Counted from the stretch's first letter, positions 27,123-36,654 are shown. The stretch: 64,000 bases of DNA from Nocardioides albertanoniae (GCF_006716315.1 NZ_VFOV01000001.1:2124501-2188500); one strand, 5' to 3'. A program made the numbers and translations. Notes: generated from the letters alone by a model not told the origin.

Positions 27123-28091
27123 CTACGGCTGGTCGAGGTTCCTCGACTTGAAGGTGTCGCACGGCGCGATCGAGTCGGGCGTGGTCAGGCCCTTCTTGAA
27201 CCACGCGATGCGCTGCTCGGAGGAGCCGTGGGTGAACGAGGAGGTGTCGACGCGCCCGCTCGTCTCCGACTGGATGTGGTCGTCGCCGACGGTCTTGGCC
27301 GCGGAGATGCCCTCGGAGATGTCCTGGTCGGTGATGTCGGTGACGAAACCGTCGTTCTCGGCGGCCGCGGTCCACATGCCGGCGTAGCAGTCGGCCTGCA
27401 GCTCGAGGCGTACGGCGTCGGAGTCGGGGCCCTGCTGGGTGCGCACCTGACCCATGGTGCCGAGCAGGTTCTGGATGTGGTGGCCGTATTCGTGGGCGAG
27501 CACGTAGGCGCGTACGAAGGTGGTGTCCTCGCCGCCGAGCTGCTCGAAGATCGAGTCGAAGAACGTCGGGTCGAGGTAGATGGTCTGGTCGGAGGGGCAG
27601 TAGAACGGCCCGACCGAGCTGCTCGCGGAGCCGCAGCCGCCGGTCTCGACCTGGCCGGAGAAGATGACCACCGACTGCTCGGGCTGGAAGCGGCCCTCCA
27701 GGTCTGCCTGCGAGTCCCAGAAGCCGGTCATGGAGTTCTCCATCGCGACGAAGGCGCAGTTCTCGTCGTTGTTGGCGTCCTCGCCGGTCTTGCACGAGCC
27801 GAAGTCGCCGGTGTCGCCGCCGTCGGAGGCCTGCTGGCCGCCGAAGGTGCCGGTGCCGACGGTCGAGGAGCTGCCACCGCCGCTGCCACCGATGACCTGC
27901 GGACCGATGCCGGTGCACTGGGAGAGCACGAAGAAGAGCAGGAGCACCACGACGGTGCCGATGCCGCCGCCGGCCCGTCCGCCGGGGATCGGGATCCGGC
28001 CGCCACCGCCACCGAGTCCACCGCCGAGCCCGCCACCCCCACCACCGGATGTCCGACTGGTGTCGAGTCTGGCTTTCGGGTTGAACCGCAT
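27123..28091 (-). CDS. Neutral zinc metallopeptidase (YpfJ/KPN_02809 family)
   Basis: A 322-residue membrane-anchored metallopeptidase. A glycine-rich N-terminus (about 17-32) precedes a membrane helix (about 44-60), and the protease domain follows outside the membrane. The zinc motif is AHEYGHHIQNLLG (HExxH type), with a downstream ELQADCYAG supplying the third ligand. The family is broadly distributed but poorly understood. It is alone on the minus strand and convergent with the kinase-like gene. Confidence 0.9.
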   Translation of the reverse strand: MRFNPKARLDTSRTSGGGGGGLGGGLGGGGGRIPIPGGRAGGGIGTVVVLLLFFVLSQCTGIGPQVIGGSGGGSSSTVGTGTFGGQQASDGGDTGDFGSCKTGEDANNDENCAFVAMENSMTGFWDSQADLEGRFQPEQSVVIFSGQVETGGCGSASSSVGPFYCPSDQTIYLDPTFFDSIFEQLGGEDTTFVRAYVLAHEYGHHIQNLLGTMGQVRTQQGPDSDAVRLELQADCYAGMWTAAAENDGFVTDITDQDISEGISAAKTVGDDHIQSETSGRVDTSSFTHGSSEQRIAWFKKGLTTPDSIAPCDTFKSRNLDQP

Positions 28092-28311
28092 CTTGTCCCC
28101 CTGGAGGTGGTGATGTGTGGGACCGGATGTCCCGCACCTACACTAGTGCTCTGTCTCGTGAGGGGCCGCGCGCTACGCGCGCCCACGGCGCGCGCCTCGG
28201 CGCGTTGGAGCCGCTCGGAAGACAAGCCGGCACGGCATCTCGTCGCCGCCTTGCGAGCCACACCCCTGCACGACCGCACCGAGCCCCTTCAAGAGACAGA
28301 CCACGACTGCG

Positions 28312-29910
28312 ATGATCACCGCACATGACCTAGAAGTCCGCGTCGGCGCCCGACTTTTGATGGAGAACGTCTCCTTCCGCGTCGGCCCCGGCGACAAGGT
28401 CGGACTCGTCGGCCGCAACGGGGCGGGGAAGACGACCCTGACGAAGGTGCTCGCCGGCGACCATCTGCCTGCCTCCGGCAGCGTCTCCAACACCGGCGAG
28501 ATCGGCTACCTGCCCCAGGACCCGCGGGTGGGCGACCCCGAGGTGATCGCCCGTGACCGCATCCTGTCCGCGCGCGGCCTCGACGATGCCGTACGCCGCA
28601 TGCGTGAGGCCGAGGAGCAGATGGGCTCCGATGACGGCAACGTGCGCGAGAAGGCGATGAAGCGCTACCAGCGCGCCCACGACGAGCTCGACGCCGGCGG
28701 CGGCTACGCGGCCGAGACCGAGGCGCTGCAGATCGCCCAGTCGCTCGGCATCCCCGACCGGATCATGACCCAGCCGCTCAAGACCCTCTCCGGTGGTCAG
28801 CGCCGCCGGGTCGAGCTGGCTCGCATCCTCTTCTCGAGCGCTGAGGTGCTGATCCTCGACGAGCCGACCAACCACCTCGACGCCGACTCGATCATCTGGC
28901 TGCGCGACTGGATGAAGTCCTACAAGGGCGGCTTCATCGTGATCTCCCACGACAACGACCTGCTCGCCCAGACGGTCAACAAGGTCTTCCACCTCGACGG
29001 CAACCGCGAGGTCATCGACATCTACAACATGCCGTGGAAGCAGTATCTGACCCAGCGCGAGACCGACGAGGCGCGCCGCAAGCGCGAGCTGATGAACGCG
29101 CAGAACAAGGCCAAGACGCTCACCGACCAGGCCAACAAGATGCGCGCCAAGGCCACCAAGGCGACCGCTGCGCAGAGCATGCTCAAGCGTGCCGAGAAGA
29201 TCATGTCGGGTGTGGAGGGGGAGCGGCAGCAGGAGAAGGTCGCCGCGATCAAGTTCCCCTCGCCGGCGCCCTCGGGCAAGACCCCGCTCACCGCCAACGA
29301 CCTCTCCAAGTCCTACGGCGCCCTGGAGGTCTTCACCGCCGTCGACCTGGCCATCGACCGAGGCACCCGGGTGGTCATCCTGGGGCTGAACGGCGCCGGC
29401 AAGACCACGATGCTGCGCATCCTGGCAGGTGTCGACCAGCCCGACACCGGCGAGGTGGTCCCGGGCCACGGGCTGAAGGTGGGCTACTACGCGCAGGAGC
29501 ACGAGACCCTCGACACCAAGAGGTCGGTGCTGCAGAACATGCAGTCGGCCGCGCCGCAGCTGACCGACACCGAGGCGCGCACCGTGCTGGGCGCGTTCCT
29601 CTTCACCGGCGACGACGTGCACAAGCCCGCCGGCGTGCTCTCCGGCGGTGAGAAGACCCGGCTGGCGCTGGCCTCCCTGGTCGTCTCCGCGGCCAACGTG
29701 CTGCTGCTCGACGAGCCGACGAACAACCTCGACCCGGCCTCTCGCGAGGAGGTGCTCAACGCCATCCGCCGCTACGAAGGCTCGATCGTGCTGGTCACCC
29801 ACGACGAGGGCGCCGTGCACGCGCTCGAGCCCGACAAGGTGCTCATCCTCCCCGACGGCGTCGAGGACCTGTGGAACGAGGGCTACGCCGACCTGGTCTC
29901 GCTCGCCTGA
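28312..29910 (+). CDS. ABC-F family ATP-binding protein
   Basis: A 532-residue soluble protein with two ABC domains and no membrane segment. Domain 1 has GRNGAGKTTLTK, LSGGQRRRVELAR and LDEPTNHLDADS; domain 2 has GLNGAGKTTML, LSGGEKTRLALA and LDEPTNNLDP. The linker between (about 240-315) is rich in Lys/Ala helices, as in ABC-F proteins that act on ribosomes. By position it matches the mycobacterial Rv1473-type gene; some relatives protect against macrolide-type antibiotics, others are general translation factors. Which applies cannot be told here. Confidence 0.9.
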   Translation: MITAHDLEVRVGARLLMENVSFRVGPGDKVGLVGRNGAGKTTLTKVLAGDHLPASGSVSNTGEIGYLPQDPRVGDPEVIARDRILSARGLDDAVRRMREAEEQMGSDDGNVREKAMKRYQRAHDELDAGGGYAAETEALQIAQSLGIPDRIMTQPLKTLSGGQRRRVELARILFSSAEVLILDEPTNHLDADSIIWLRDWMKSYKGGFIVISHDNDLLAQTVNKVFHLDGNREVIDIYNMPWKQYLTQRETDEARRKRELMNAQNKAKTLTDQANKMRAKATKATAAQSMLKRAEKIMSGVEGERQQEKVAAIKFPSPAPSGKTPLTANDLSKSYGALEVFTAVDLAIDRGTRVVILGLNGAGKTTMLRILAGVDQPDTGEVVPGHGLKVGYYAQEHETLDTKRSVLQNMQSAAPQLTDTEARTVLGAFLFTGDDVHKPAGVLSGGEKTRLALASLVVSAANVLLLDEPTNNLDPASREEVLNAIRRYEGSIVLVTHDEGAVHALEPDKVLILPDGVEDLWNEGYADLVSLA

Positions 29911-29925
29911 GCGTCCTTCTCTCTC

Positions 29926-30268
29926 GTCGAGTCGGCTCGTTCTGACCTGATCCGTCGTCGAGTCGGCTCGTCATGACGAGCCGACTCGACGCGGATTTCA
30001 GTGAGGACGAGCCGACTCGACGCGGATTTCAGTGAGGACGAGCCGACTCGACGCGGATTTCAGTGAGGACGAGCCGACTCGACGCGGATTTCAGTGAGGA
30101 CGAGCCGACTCGACGCGGATTTCAGTGAGGACGAGCCGACTCGACGCGGATTTCAGTGAGGACGAGCCGACTCGACGCGGATTTCAGTGAGGACGAGCCG
30201 ACTCGACGCGGATTTCAGTGAGGACGAGCCGACTCGACGAGGTTTTCGGTCAGGACGAGCCGACTCGG
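29926..30268. repeat. Family A repeat locus with expanded 31-bp tandem array, copy 3
   Basis: The gene-free stretch between ABC-F and the P450 gene is entirely repeat. A perfect 36-bp palindrome (29956-29991) has the family A arms around TCATGA. From 29975 a 31-bp unit beginning GACGAGCCGACTCGACG repeats eight times exactly (to 30222); a ninth unit (30223-30253) has diverged, and a partial unit follows. There are no spacers. It lies between convergent genes. Confidence 0.93.
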
Positions 30269-30270
30269 CC

Positions 30271-31503
30271 TCAGATGAGGGGGCGGGCGAAGCTCACCGG
30301 CATCGAGGTCGGGTAGCGGTAGGAGAGCGAGTCGGTGTTGCGCGGGATCTGGTCGGCCGGCACCGCGAGGGTGACCTCGGGCAGGCGCTCCACGACCGTG
30401 CGTACGGCGGCCTGGACGATGATGGTGCCGGGACGCTGCGCGGGGCAGGCGTGCGGGCCGGCGCTCCAGGACATGTGGGCCCGGTTGCCGATCTCCAGCC
30501 ACGGGTCGCCGCCGGTCATCAGCGGATCGAGGTTGGCGGCCGCGACGCACGGCACGACCGCGTCGCCCTTGCGGATCAGCTGGCCGCCGAGCTCGACATC
30601 GCGCATCGCGAAGCGCGGCGTGATGTTGTAGCAGGGTGGGTCGCGCCACATGACCTCGTCGATCGCCTGGTCGACGTCGAGGCGGCCACCGCGCAGCCGG
30701 CCGGCGAAGCGCTGGTCGGAGAGCATCAGCAGCAGCGTCTGGGTGATCGTGGCGATGGTCAGCTCGTTGCCGGCGATGATCATCACGATCATCGCCTCCA
30801 TGACCTCGTTGTCATCCCAGAGGCCGGGGTCGTCGATGAGCCGCGAGGTGAGATCGTCCTCAGGCTCGGCGCGGCGCTTGGCGATGTGCTCGACGATCTC
30901 GACGGCGAGCTCGATGACGCCCTCCTGGGCGAGTTGTCCGCCGCCGAGCACCTTGTGGGCGGCCTTGCGCATCGCGTCGCCGACCTCGGAGCCCATGCCG
31001 AACATCGCGGCGACGGAGAGGAGCGGGATCAGGACGGCGTAGTCCTGGACCAGGTCGGCCTCGCCGCGCTCGAGCATGTCGTCGACGAGGCTGTTGCAGA
31101 TGCCGCGTACCTGCGCGGCGTAGCCGTGCTCGTCCATCTTCGACAGGGCGCGGTCGACGGGCGAACGCAGCCGCCGGCGGAGCTCGCCGTCGTTGTGGAA
31201 GGAGTTCTGCCGGGTGGTGACGAACGGGTAGATCGGCATGTCCGGGAGGATCTTGCCCTCCTGCACCGCGGTCCAGTTGTCGCCGTTGCGCGAGAAGACG
31301 TCCTCGTTGCGGATGACCTCGCTGAACTCTGCGTAACCCATCGCGAACCAGCACCGGATCCCGGGAGTCATCTCACCGGGCGCCACCGGACCCCACTCCT
31401 CGCGCAGGCGAGCATAGGTCGCTCTCGGGTCGCTGCCGACGGTGTCGTCGACGGAGACGAGGTCGGTGAGATCGGCAAGACGTACGGTGCGGGTGGGTGT
31501 CAT
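30271..31503 (-). CDS. Conservon cytochrome P450, CYP157-like, lacking ExxR arginine
   Basis: A 410-residue soluble P450-like protein, last gene of a conservon. The haem loop reads WSAGPHACPAQ (Cys present, but FGxGxHxCxG is degenerate). The I-helix reads IAGNELTIAT, lacking the usual AGxxT threonine position. The K-helix reads DEVMWRDPP, with Trp where ExxR has Arg. Streptomyces conservon P450s of the CYP157 family are known to lack ExxR. ATG 31503 is chosen, 36 bases after the GTPase gene. It may be a non-classical or non-catalytic P450. Confidence 0.87.
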   Translation of the reverse strand: MTPTRTVRLADLTDLVSVDDTVGSDPRATYARLREEWGPVAPGEMTPGIRCWFAMGYAEFSEVIRNEDVFSRNGDNWTAVQEGKILPDMPIYPFVTTRQNSFHNDGELRRRLRSPVDRALSKMDEHGYAAQVRGICNSLVDDMLERGEADLVQDYAVLIPLLSVAAMFGMGSEVGDAMRKAAHKVLGGGQLAQEGVIELAVEIVEHIAKRRAEPEDDLTSRLIDDPGLWDDNEVMEAMIVMIIAGNELTIATITQTLLLMLSDQRFAGRLRGGRLDVDQAIDEVMWRDPPCYNITPRFAMRDVELGGQLIRKGDAVVPCVAAANLDPLMTGGDPWLEIGNRAHMSWSAGPHACPAQRPGTIIVQAAVRTVVERLPEVTLAVPADQIPRNTDSLSYRYPTSMPVSFARPLI

Positions 31504-31538
31504 GGGCTGGGTTGCCTGTCCGGTCGAGCGGTCGCGGG

Positions 31539-32141
31539 TCAGTGGGTCTTCAGCGCATGGCGCACGAGGGCGGCGAGTGCCCTGGCGCACGCGTTGCGGT
31601 TCTTTGCATTACACACCACGATCGGTGTCTCGGCGTCGAGGTCGAGCGCCGCACGGATCTGGTCGGGCTCGTAGTTGGGGGCGCCGGGGAACTGGTTGAT
31701 CGCGACCACGAACGGCAGCGACGTACGCGTCTCGAGCTGGTCGAGGACCTCGAACGAGTCGGCGATGCGGCGGGTGTCGACCATGACCAGGGCGCCGGCG
31801 GCGCCTTCGGCGAGGCCGGACCACAGATCCCAGAACCTGCGCTGTCCGGGCGTGCCGAACAGGTAGAGCGCGATCTCCTCGGTGAGCGTGATCCGGCCGA
31901 AGTCCATCGCCACCGTGGTCGTCGTCTTCTCGGGCGTGTCGTCGAGGGAGTCGATCCCCTTGCTGGCCTGGGTGATCGACTCCTCCGTGCGCAGCGGGTC
32001 GATCTCGCTGACCGACCCGATGAGCGTCGTCTTGCCGACGCCGAAGGAACCGACCACGAGCACCTTGACCGACTCGACGACCGTCGGGGCCAGGTAGTGC
32101 TGATCGCTTCGGCCGTCGTTCTCAGAGGTGGTTGAGGGCAT
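31539..32141 (-). CDS. Conservon ATP/GTP-binding protein (CvnD-like)
   Basis: A 200-residue small GTPase-like protein. The P-loop is GSFGVGKTTLIGS (about 31-43), the switch II region has FGTPGQRRFWDL, and the base-recognition motif reads AINQFPG (in place of NKxD). It overlaps the DUF742 gene by 20 bases. In conservons it works with the sensor-like ATPase and the roadblock protein at the membrane in a heterotrimer-like G-protein system. Confidence 0.92.
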   Translation of the reverse strand: MPSTTSENDGRSDQHYLAPTVVESVKVLVVGSFGVGKTTLIGSVSEIDPLRTEESITQASKGIDSLDDTPEKTTTTVAMDFGRITLTEEIALYLFGTPGQRRFWDLWSGLAEGAAGALVMVDTRRIADSFEVLDQLETRTSLPFVVAINQFPGAPNYEPDQIRAALDLDAETPIVVCNAKNRNACARALAALVRHALKTH

Positions 32142-32484
32142 GCAGGACCTTCTGGAGGGTTTCGCGGGAGGGGCCGTCGGTGGTGTCGCTGCCGGGCCGG
32201 ATGCCGATGAGACCGGCGTCGATCATGTCGGAGGCGATCACGGCGAGGACGCTGACCGGCTGGCGCAGGTGGACGGCCATCTCCGCCATCGAGATGACGC
32301 CGAGACACTCGGAGAGCACCTCGCGCTGCTGGCGGCCGACGGTCTCGGGAGCGGTCGCCGGGCTGGTGTGGCCGACGAGGAGGGTCGCCGGGGTCAACCG
32401 GTGGGTGGGCCGGGCGCGACCGCCCGTGCGCACGTAGGACCGGATCGGGTGGTCGACGTAGTCGTCGGAGGTTTCCTCGACCAT
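32122..32484 (-). CDS. Conservon DUF742 protein (CvnC-like)
   Basis: A 120-residue DUF742 protein with the family patterns SYVRTGGRARPTH near residue 15 and a winged-helix-like segment LRQPVSVLAVIASDMIDAGLI. The C-terminus ends LQKVLHALNHL. It sits between the roadblock and GTPase genes, which is the invariant conservon order. The exact biochemical role is not known. Confidence 0.9.
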   Translation of the reverse strand: MVEETSDDYVDHPIRSYVRTGGRARPTHRLTPATLLVGHTSPATAPETVGRQQREVLSECLGVISMAEMAVHLRQPVSVLAVIASDMIDAGLIGIRPGSDTTDGPSRETLQKVLHALNHL

Positions 32485-32488
32485 GGGT

Positions 32489-32875
32489 TCAGATCGAGCG
32501 TCTCGGGGTGCTCATCGCGCGCTCCCCGATCATCAGCACCGTCGCCTGCATCTGCTGGGCGACGAGTGCGGGGTCGATGCTCATCTCGGTGACCACCGCG
32601 AGGCGGGAGCCGTCGCCGGCGCCACGGATGAACAGGAATCCGCCGTTGAACTCCACCATCACCTGGCGCGGATGTGCGTCGGCGCCGAACTGACGGCTGA
32701 CCCCGTGGCCCAGCGAGGTCAGGCCGGCGCACGCCGCGGCGAGCTTGTCGGCCTCCTCACGCGGCGTGTGGTCGGTGCGCACCCGGACGAGCCCGTCGGC
32801 GGAGAGGACCACGACATGACGTACGCCGCGCACTCCCGCGACCAGCTCCAGCATCCAGCTGTTCTCATCGGTCAT
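32489..32875 (-). CDS. Conservon roadblock/LC7 protein (CvnB-like)
   Basis: A 128-residue roadblock/LC7-fold protein: a first strand and helix with LELVAGVRGVRHVVVLSADG, then a core GVSRQFGADAHPRQVMVEF and FLFIRGAGDGSRLAVVT. Such proteins bind small GTPases, here likely the adjacent GTPase. It starts inside the end of the sensor-like ATPase gene (11-base overlap). Confidence 0.92.
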   Translation of the reverse strand: MTDENSWMLELVAGVRGVRHVVVLSADGLVRVRTDHTPREEADKLAAACAGLTSLGHGVSRQFGADAHPRQVMVEFNGGFLFIRGAGDGSRLAVVTEMSIDPALVAQQMQATVLMIGERAMSTPRRSI

Positions 32876-34502
32876 CGTTCCTCCAGTGGTTCTCGGCGGC
32901 GTCGGTGCCCGCTGTGGTGCTGTCGTGCTGAGCTGGGATCGTGGTGGCGGCCGGGGTGGGCGGCGAGCTGAGGAAGCTGCTCATCCACGCACCCGCCTGC
33001 TCGGCGGTCGGTTCCGGTCGCGGCGCGACGAACTGGTTGACCGCCGACTGCTGGCCGGTCGCCGCGCGCTCACCTCGCTTGGATCGCCGCTGCGGGAGTC
33101 CGTCGGAGGTGAACAACGATGGCTCGGCGCGGACGGGATCCGGGGTGGGACCGGACGCCGGATCGGGGGCGGGGTCGGGCGCCGGATCGGGCGCGGCCGG
33201 CGTCTGATGGACAGGCCACGCGGGCGTCGACGAGGCGGGTGGCGCCTTCGGCGCCCGAGCGAGCAGCGCGTTGGGGATGGAGGTCGAGACCGGCGTGCGC
33301 GGCGGCGGCACCTGGGAGCTGCGCGGCGCCGTGCGGTCGGAGTCGACCGGAGGCAGGGGAGTGGTCATCGCCTCGGGCACCAGCACGGCGACCCGGAGGC
33401 CACCGTGGACCGACTCGGTCAGGTCGACCCGGAAGCCGTGGCGGCGCACGTAGGTGCCGACCACCGCCAGCCCGGTCTGCGGGATCTCGCCGAGGTCGGG
33501 CAGCCGGACATGCCGGGTGCCGGTGGCGATCTCACGCATCCAGGCCAGGTTGGTCTCGTCCATGCCGACGCCGGCGTCGTCGATCTCGAGAGCCGCGCCG
33601 CGGCGTACGGAACGGATCGTGACCAGCACGTCGGTCGCCGGAGGCGAGGACTGGGTGGCGTTGGCGAGGAGCTCGGCGATCATGTGGATCAGCGGCTCGA
33701 CGAAGGCGCCCTGCACCGCGACCGGCGGGTCGCCCTCCACCCGCACCCGGCGATAGGCGGTGATCCGGCCGGCGGCTCCGTGCACGACGTCGGCGATGGC
33801 CAGCGGGTCGCGCCAGTGCTGTCCGGGCTGCTCTCCGCACAGGGTGGCGATGCTCTGGGCCAGCCGCGCCTGCTGCGCCGCGGCATGGTCGACCCGCATC
33901 CCCGCCTCGAGCACGTCGGGCTCGGCGGGGAACTTGGCCACCATCCGCGTCGACTCCTCCTGGATGCGGTGGGCGGAGGCCTGGACCTTCCGCGAGAGCG
34001 ACAGCACGGCCACTCGCATCCCCGGCTCGCCACCTCGTCCGGCCGAGTCGGCGGCGGTGACCGAGTCGTCAGCGCTCGGCGTCGATTCTGCGGTCTCCGC
34101 GATCGAGACGTCACCTGTGTCGGCCGAGCCGGCAGCGGCGTACGCGGAATGCTCGGCCGGAGGCGCCCAGACGGCGCCGTCGTTCGTCGATTCCGCCGGC
34201 TCAGCGGCCTCGGCGGTCTCAGTGGTCTCCGTGGGTTGCGGCTGCGCGAGGTCGACCGCAGCCTGCGCGGGCTCAGCGGTGGAGGTCGGTGCGGGGGTGG
34301 CGGCCGGGTCGTCGTAGGCCATCGCGGCCAGCCACAGCGCGAGGCCGACGACGGGCACGCCCGTGACGATCCAGCGCCACAGCCACTGGTCGCCGTCGGC
34401 GGACATGAAGATGACAGGGGAGAGCGCGACGTAGAGAAGGATCGCGGTGCTGCAAAGCCAAGGTCCGGCTCGATGGAGCCGGACCAGGAATGGACGAGTC
34501 AT
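32865..34502 (-). CDS. Conservon sensor-like ATPase (CvnA-like)
   Basis: A 545-residue protein with two membrane helices (about 11-32 and 43-61), a low-complexity Pro/Ala/Glu linker, then a histidine-kinase-like core. The dimer region has VDHAAAQQARLAQSIATL and the ATP-binding N-box HMIAELLANATQ with G1 EIDDAGVGMD. A Pro-rich tail follows. Phosphorelay activity is not certain in conservons. ATG 34502 has AGGTG upstream; a further ATG 13 codons before is also possible. Confidence 0.88.
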   Translation of the reverse strand: MTRPFLVRLHRAGPWLCSTAILLYVALSPVIFMSADGDQWLWRWIVTGVPVVGLALWLAAMAYDDPAATPAPTSTAEPAQAAVDLAQPQPTETTETAEAAEPAESTNDGAVWAPPAEHSAYAAAGSADTGDVSIAETAESTPSADDSVTAADSAGRGGEPGMRVAVLSLSRKVQASAHRIQEESTRMVAKFPAEPDVLEAGMRVDHAAAQQARLAQSIATLCGEQPGQHWRDPLAIADVVHGAAGRITAYRRVRVEGDPPVAVQGAFVEPLIHMIAELLANATQSSPPATDVLVTIRSVRRGAALEIDDAGVGMDETNLAWMREIATGTRHVRLPDLGEIPQTGLAVVGTYVRRHGFRVDLTESVHGGLRVAVLVPEAMTTPLPPVDSDRTAPRSSQVPPPRTPVSTSIPNALLARAPKAPPASSTPAWPVHQTPAAPDPAPDPAPDPASGPTPDPVRAEPSLFTSDGLPQRRSKRGERAATGQQSAVNQFVAPRPEPTAEQAGAWMSSFLSSPPTPAATTIPAQHDSTTAGTDAAENHWRNDDR

Positions 34503-34753
34503 GTCGGGGCACCTGGTGTGGGGGTGAGCAGTCAGTGGCATGGACCCGCGGGCCAGGGTGTTCTGGACGGTTCCTGATCCAGCCACCCGGAGACCGGCGC
34601 ACGCACGCGCCACACTTCATACCACCAACAGAGCGCTTGGTCACCTTTCTGGCGTGATCTTGGCCATATTCCGCCGGTACGTCCTCGGAGGGGCCGAACC
34701 CGTCCGGCTGTCCTCGAAGGGGCCGAGCGCGTCCGCCCGACTAAAGTGGCGAC

Positions 34754-36646
34754 GTGTCACAAATGGGTCGAGGTTTCGGTGCGCCCGGTGGCGCCATGGG
34801 CGGTGGCGGGATCATGCGAAACCTGCGGGCCGACCGCACGGTGCTCCAGCGTGGGTTGCCGAAAGGCACGCTGAAGCGGGTCGTCTCCTACGCCGGCCCT
34901 CACCGCGCGCTGATCGCCGCATTCTTGGTGTTCACCGTCTTCGACGCCGCGCTCGTCGTGGTGACTCCGCTGCTGACCCAACGCCTGATCGACGACGGCG
35001 TGCTCCAGAAGGACGTCACCGTCGTGGTGTGGCTGGCGGCGGCGATGGCGCTGGTGGCCGTGGTCGACATGGCGTTCGGGATCATCTCCGGCTGGCTCTC
35101 GACGCGGATCGGTGAGGGGCTCATCTTCGACCTGCGCACGCAGGTCTTCGGCCACGTGCAGCGTCAGTCGCTGGCATTCTTCACCCGCGCGCAGACCGGT
35201 GCGCTGGTCAGCCGGCTCAACACCGACGTGCTCGGCGCGCAGCGCGCGTTCACCTCCACCCTGTCCAACAGCGTCTCCAACCTGATCTCGCTCGTCGTGG
35301 TCGGTGCGGCGATGCTGGTGCTCTCCTGGCAGGTGACGCTGATGTGCGTCGCGCTCTTCCCGATCCTGTTCCTGACCTCGCGCTGGGTGGGCCGCCGGCT
35401 GGCCGGCCTGACCCGCGAGCAGATGGACGGCAACGCCGCTCTGGCCACCACGATGACCGAGCGGTTCAACGTCGGCGGCGCGCTGCTGCTCAAGCTCTTC
35501 GGACGTCGCGACGAGGAGGACGTCGCCTTCGCGCAGCGCGCCGACGTCGTACGCCGGCTGGGCATCCGGATCGCGCTCCTGACCCGTCTCTTCGGGGCCA
35601 CGATGCAGATGGTGCCGGCGCTGGCGACCGCGCTGGTCTACGGCGTCGGCGGCTGGATGGTGATCAACGGCCATGTCACGCTCGGCACGCTCACCGCGCT
35701 CGGACTGCTGCTGGTGCGGCTGCTCGGACCGTTGCAGGCGCTCTCCAACGTACGCATCGACGTGATGACCGCGCTGGTCAGCTTCGACCGCGTCTTCGAG
35801 GTGCTCGACCTGCCCTCGCTGATCCAGGAGAAGCCCGACGCCGTCCAGGTACCGAAGGATGCCGCGTCGGTGCGGTTCCGCCACGTCGCCTTCACCTATC
35901 CGCACTCGGAGGAGGTCTCGCTCGCGTCGCTGGAGACGATCGCGCGGCCGGAGAGCCGCGCGGTGCGCGAGGTGCTCTCCGACATCGACTTCGTCGCCGA
36001 ACCCGGCGAGATGGTCGCTCTGGTCGGCCCCTCCGGTGCCGGAAAGTCGACGATCACCCACCTGATCGCGAGGCTCTACGACGTACGCTCCGGGGCGGTC
36101 GAGGTCGGCGGTCTCGACGTGCGCGAGGTGACCCTGGAGTCGCTCGAGGCGGCGGTCGGCTATGTCACCCAGGACGCCCACATGTTCCACGACACGGTGC
36201 GCGGCAACCTGCTCTACGCTCGTCCCGGCGCCTCCGACGACGACATCTGGGCGGCTCTGGACGCGGCCCAGATCTCGAGCGTGGTCTCGACGCTGCCCGA
36301 CGGGCTCGACACCGTCGTCGGCGACCGCGGCTACCGTCTCTCCGGTGGTGAGCGTCAGCGTCTCGCGATCGCGCGGCTGCTGCTCAAGGCGCCCCACATC
36401 GTGGTGCTCGACGAGGCCACTGCCCATCTCGACTCCGAGTCGGAGGCCGCGGTGCAGACCGCCCTCGACGCGGCTCTGGAGGGACGCACCTCCATCGTCA
36501 TCGCCCACCGGCTCTCCACCATCCGCGCAGCCGACCGCATCCTCGTCATCGAGGACGGGCGCGTCGTCGAGTCGGGCACCCACGAGACCCTGCTCGCCGG
36601 TGGCGGTCTCTACGCCGAGCTCTACGAGACCCAGTTCCGCCGCTAG
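34754..36646 (+). CDS. ABC exporter half-transporter (membrane and ATPase fused)
   Basis: A 630-residue type IV ABC exporter subunit. Six membrane segments lie at about 54-300. The ATPase has Walker A GPSGAGKSTITH, signature LSGGERQRLAIARLLL, Walker B IVVLDEATAHLD and H-loop IAHRLSTI. The N-terminus (1-25) is glycine-rich. GTG 34754 is taken; an ATG three codons on is an alternative. It is a homodimer candidate with no partner gene. It diverges from the conservon across 251 bases. Confidence 0.9.
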   Translation: MSQMGRGFGAPGGAMGGGGIMRNLRADRTVLQRGLPKGTLKRVVSYAGPHRALIAAFLVFTVFDAALVVVTPLLTQRLIDDGVLQKDVTVVVWLAAAMALVAVVDMAFGIISGWLSTRIGEGLIFDLRTQVFGHVQRQSLAFFTRAQTGALVSRLNTDVLGAQRAFTSTLSNSVSNLISLVVVGAAMLVLSWQVTLMCVALFPILFLTSRWVGRRLAGLTREQMDGNAALATTMTERFNVGGALLLKLFGRRDEEDVAFAQRADVVRRLGIRIALLTRLFGATMQMVPALATALVYGVGGWMVINGHVTLGTLTALGLLLVRLLGPLQALSNVRIDVMTALVSFDRVFEVLDLPSLIQEKPDAVQVPKDAASVRFRHVAFTYPHSEEVSLASLETIARPESRAVREVLSDIDFVAEPGEMVALVGPSGAGKSTITHLIARLYDVRSGAVEVGGLDVREVTLESLEAAVGYVTQDAHMFHDTVRGNLLYARPGASDDDIWAALDAAQISSVVSTLPDGLDTVVGDRGYRLSGGERQRLAIARLLLKAPHIVVLDEATAHLDSESEAAVQTALDAALEGRTSIVIAHRLSTIRAADRILVIEDGRVVESGTHETLLAGGGLYAELYETQFRR

Positions 36647-36654
36647 CTCGTCTC

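Noticed and set aside
29975..30253. Regular 31-bp repeats resembling a CRISPR array
   Set aside because: The units are contiguous without unique spacers and derive from a dispersed palindromic element; no cas genes are present.
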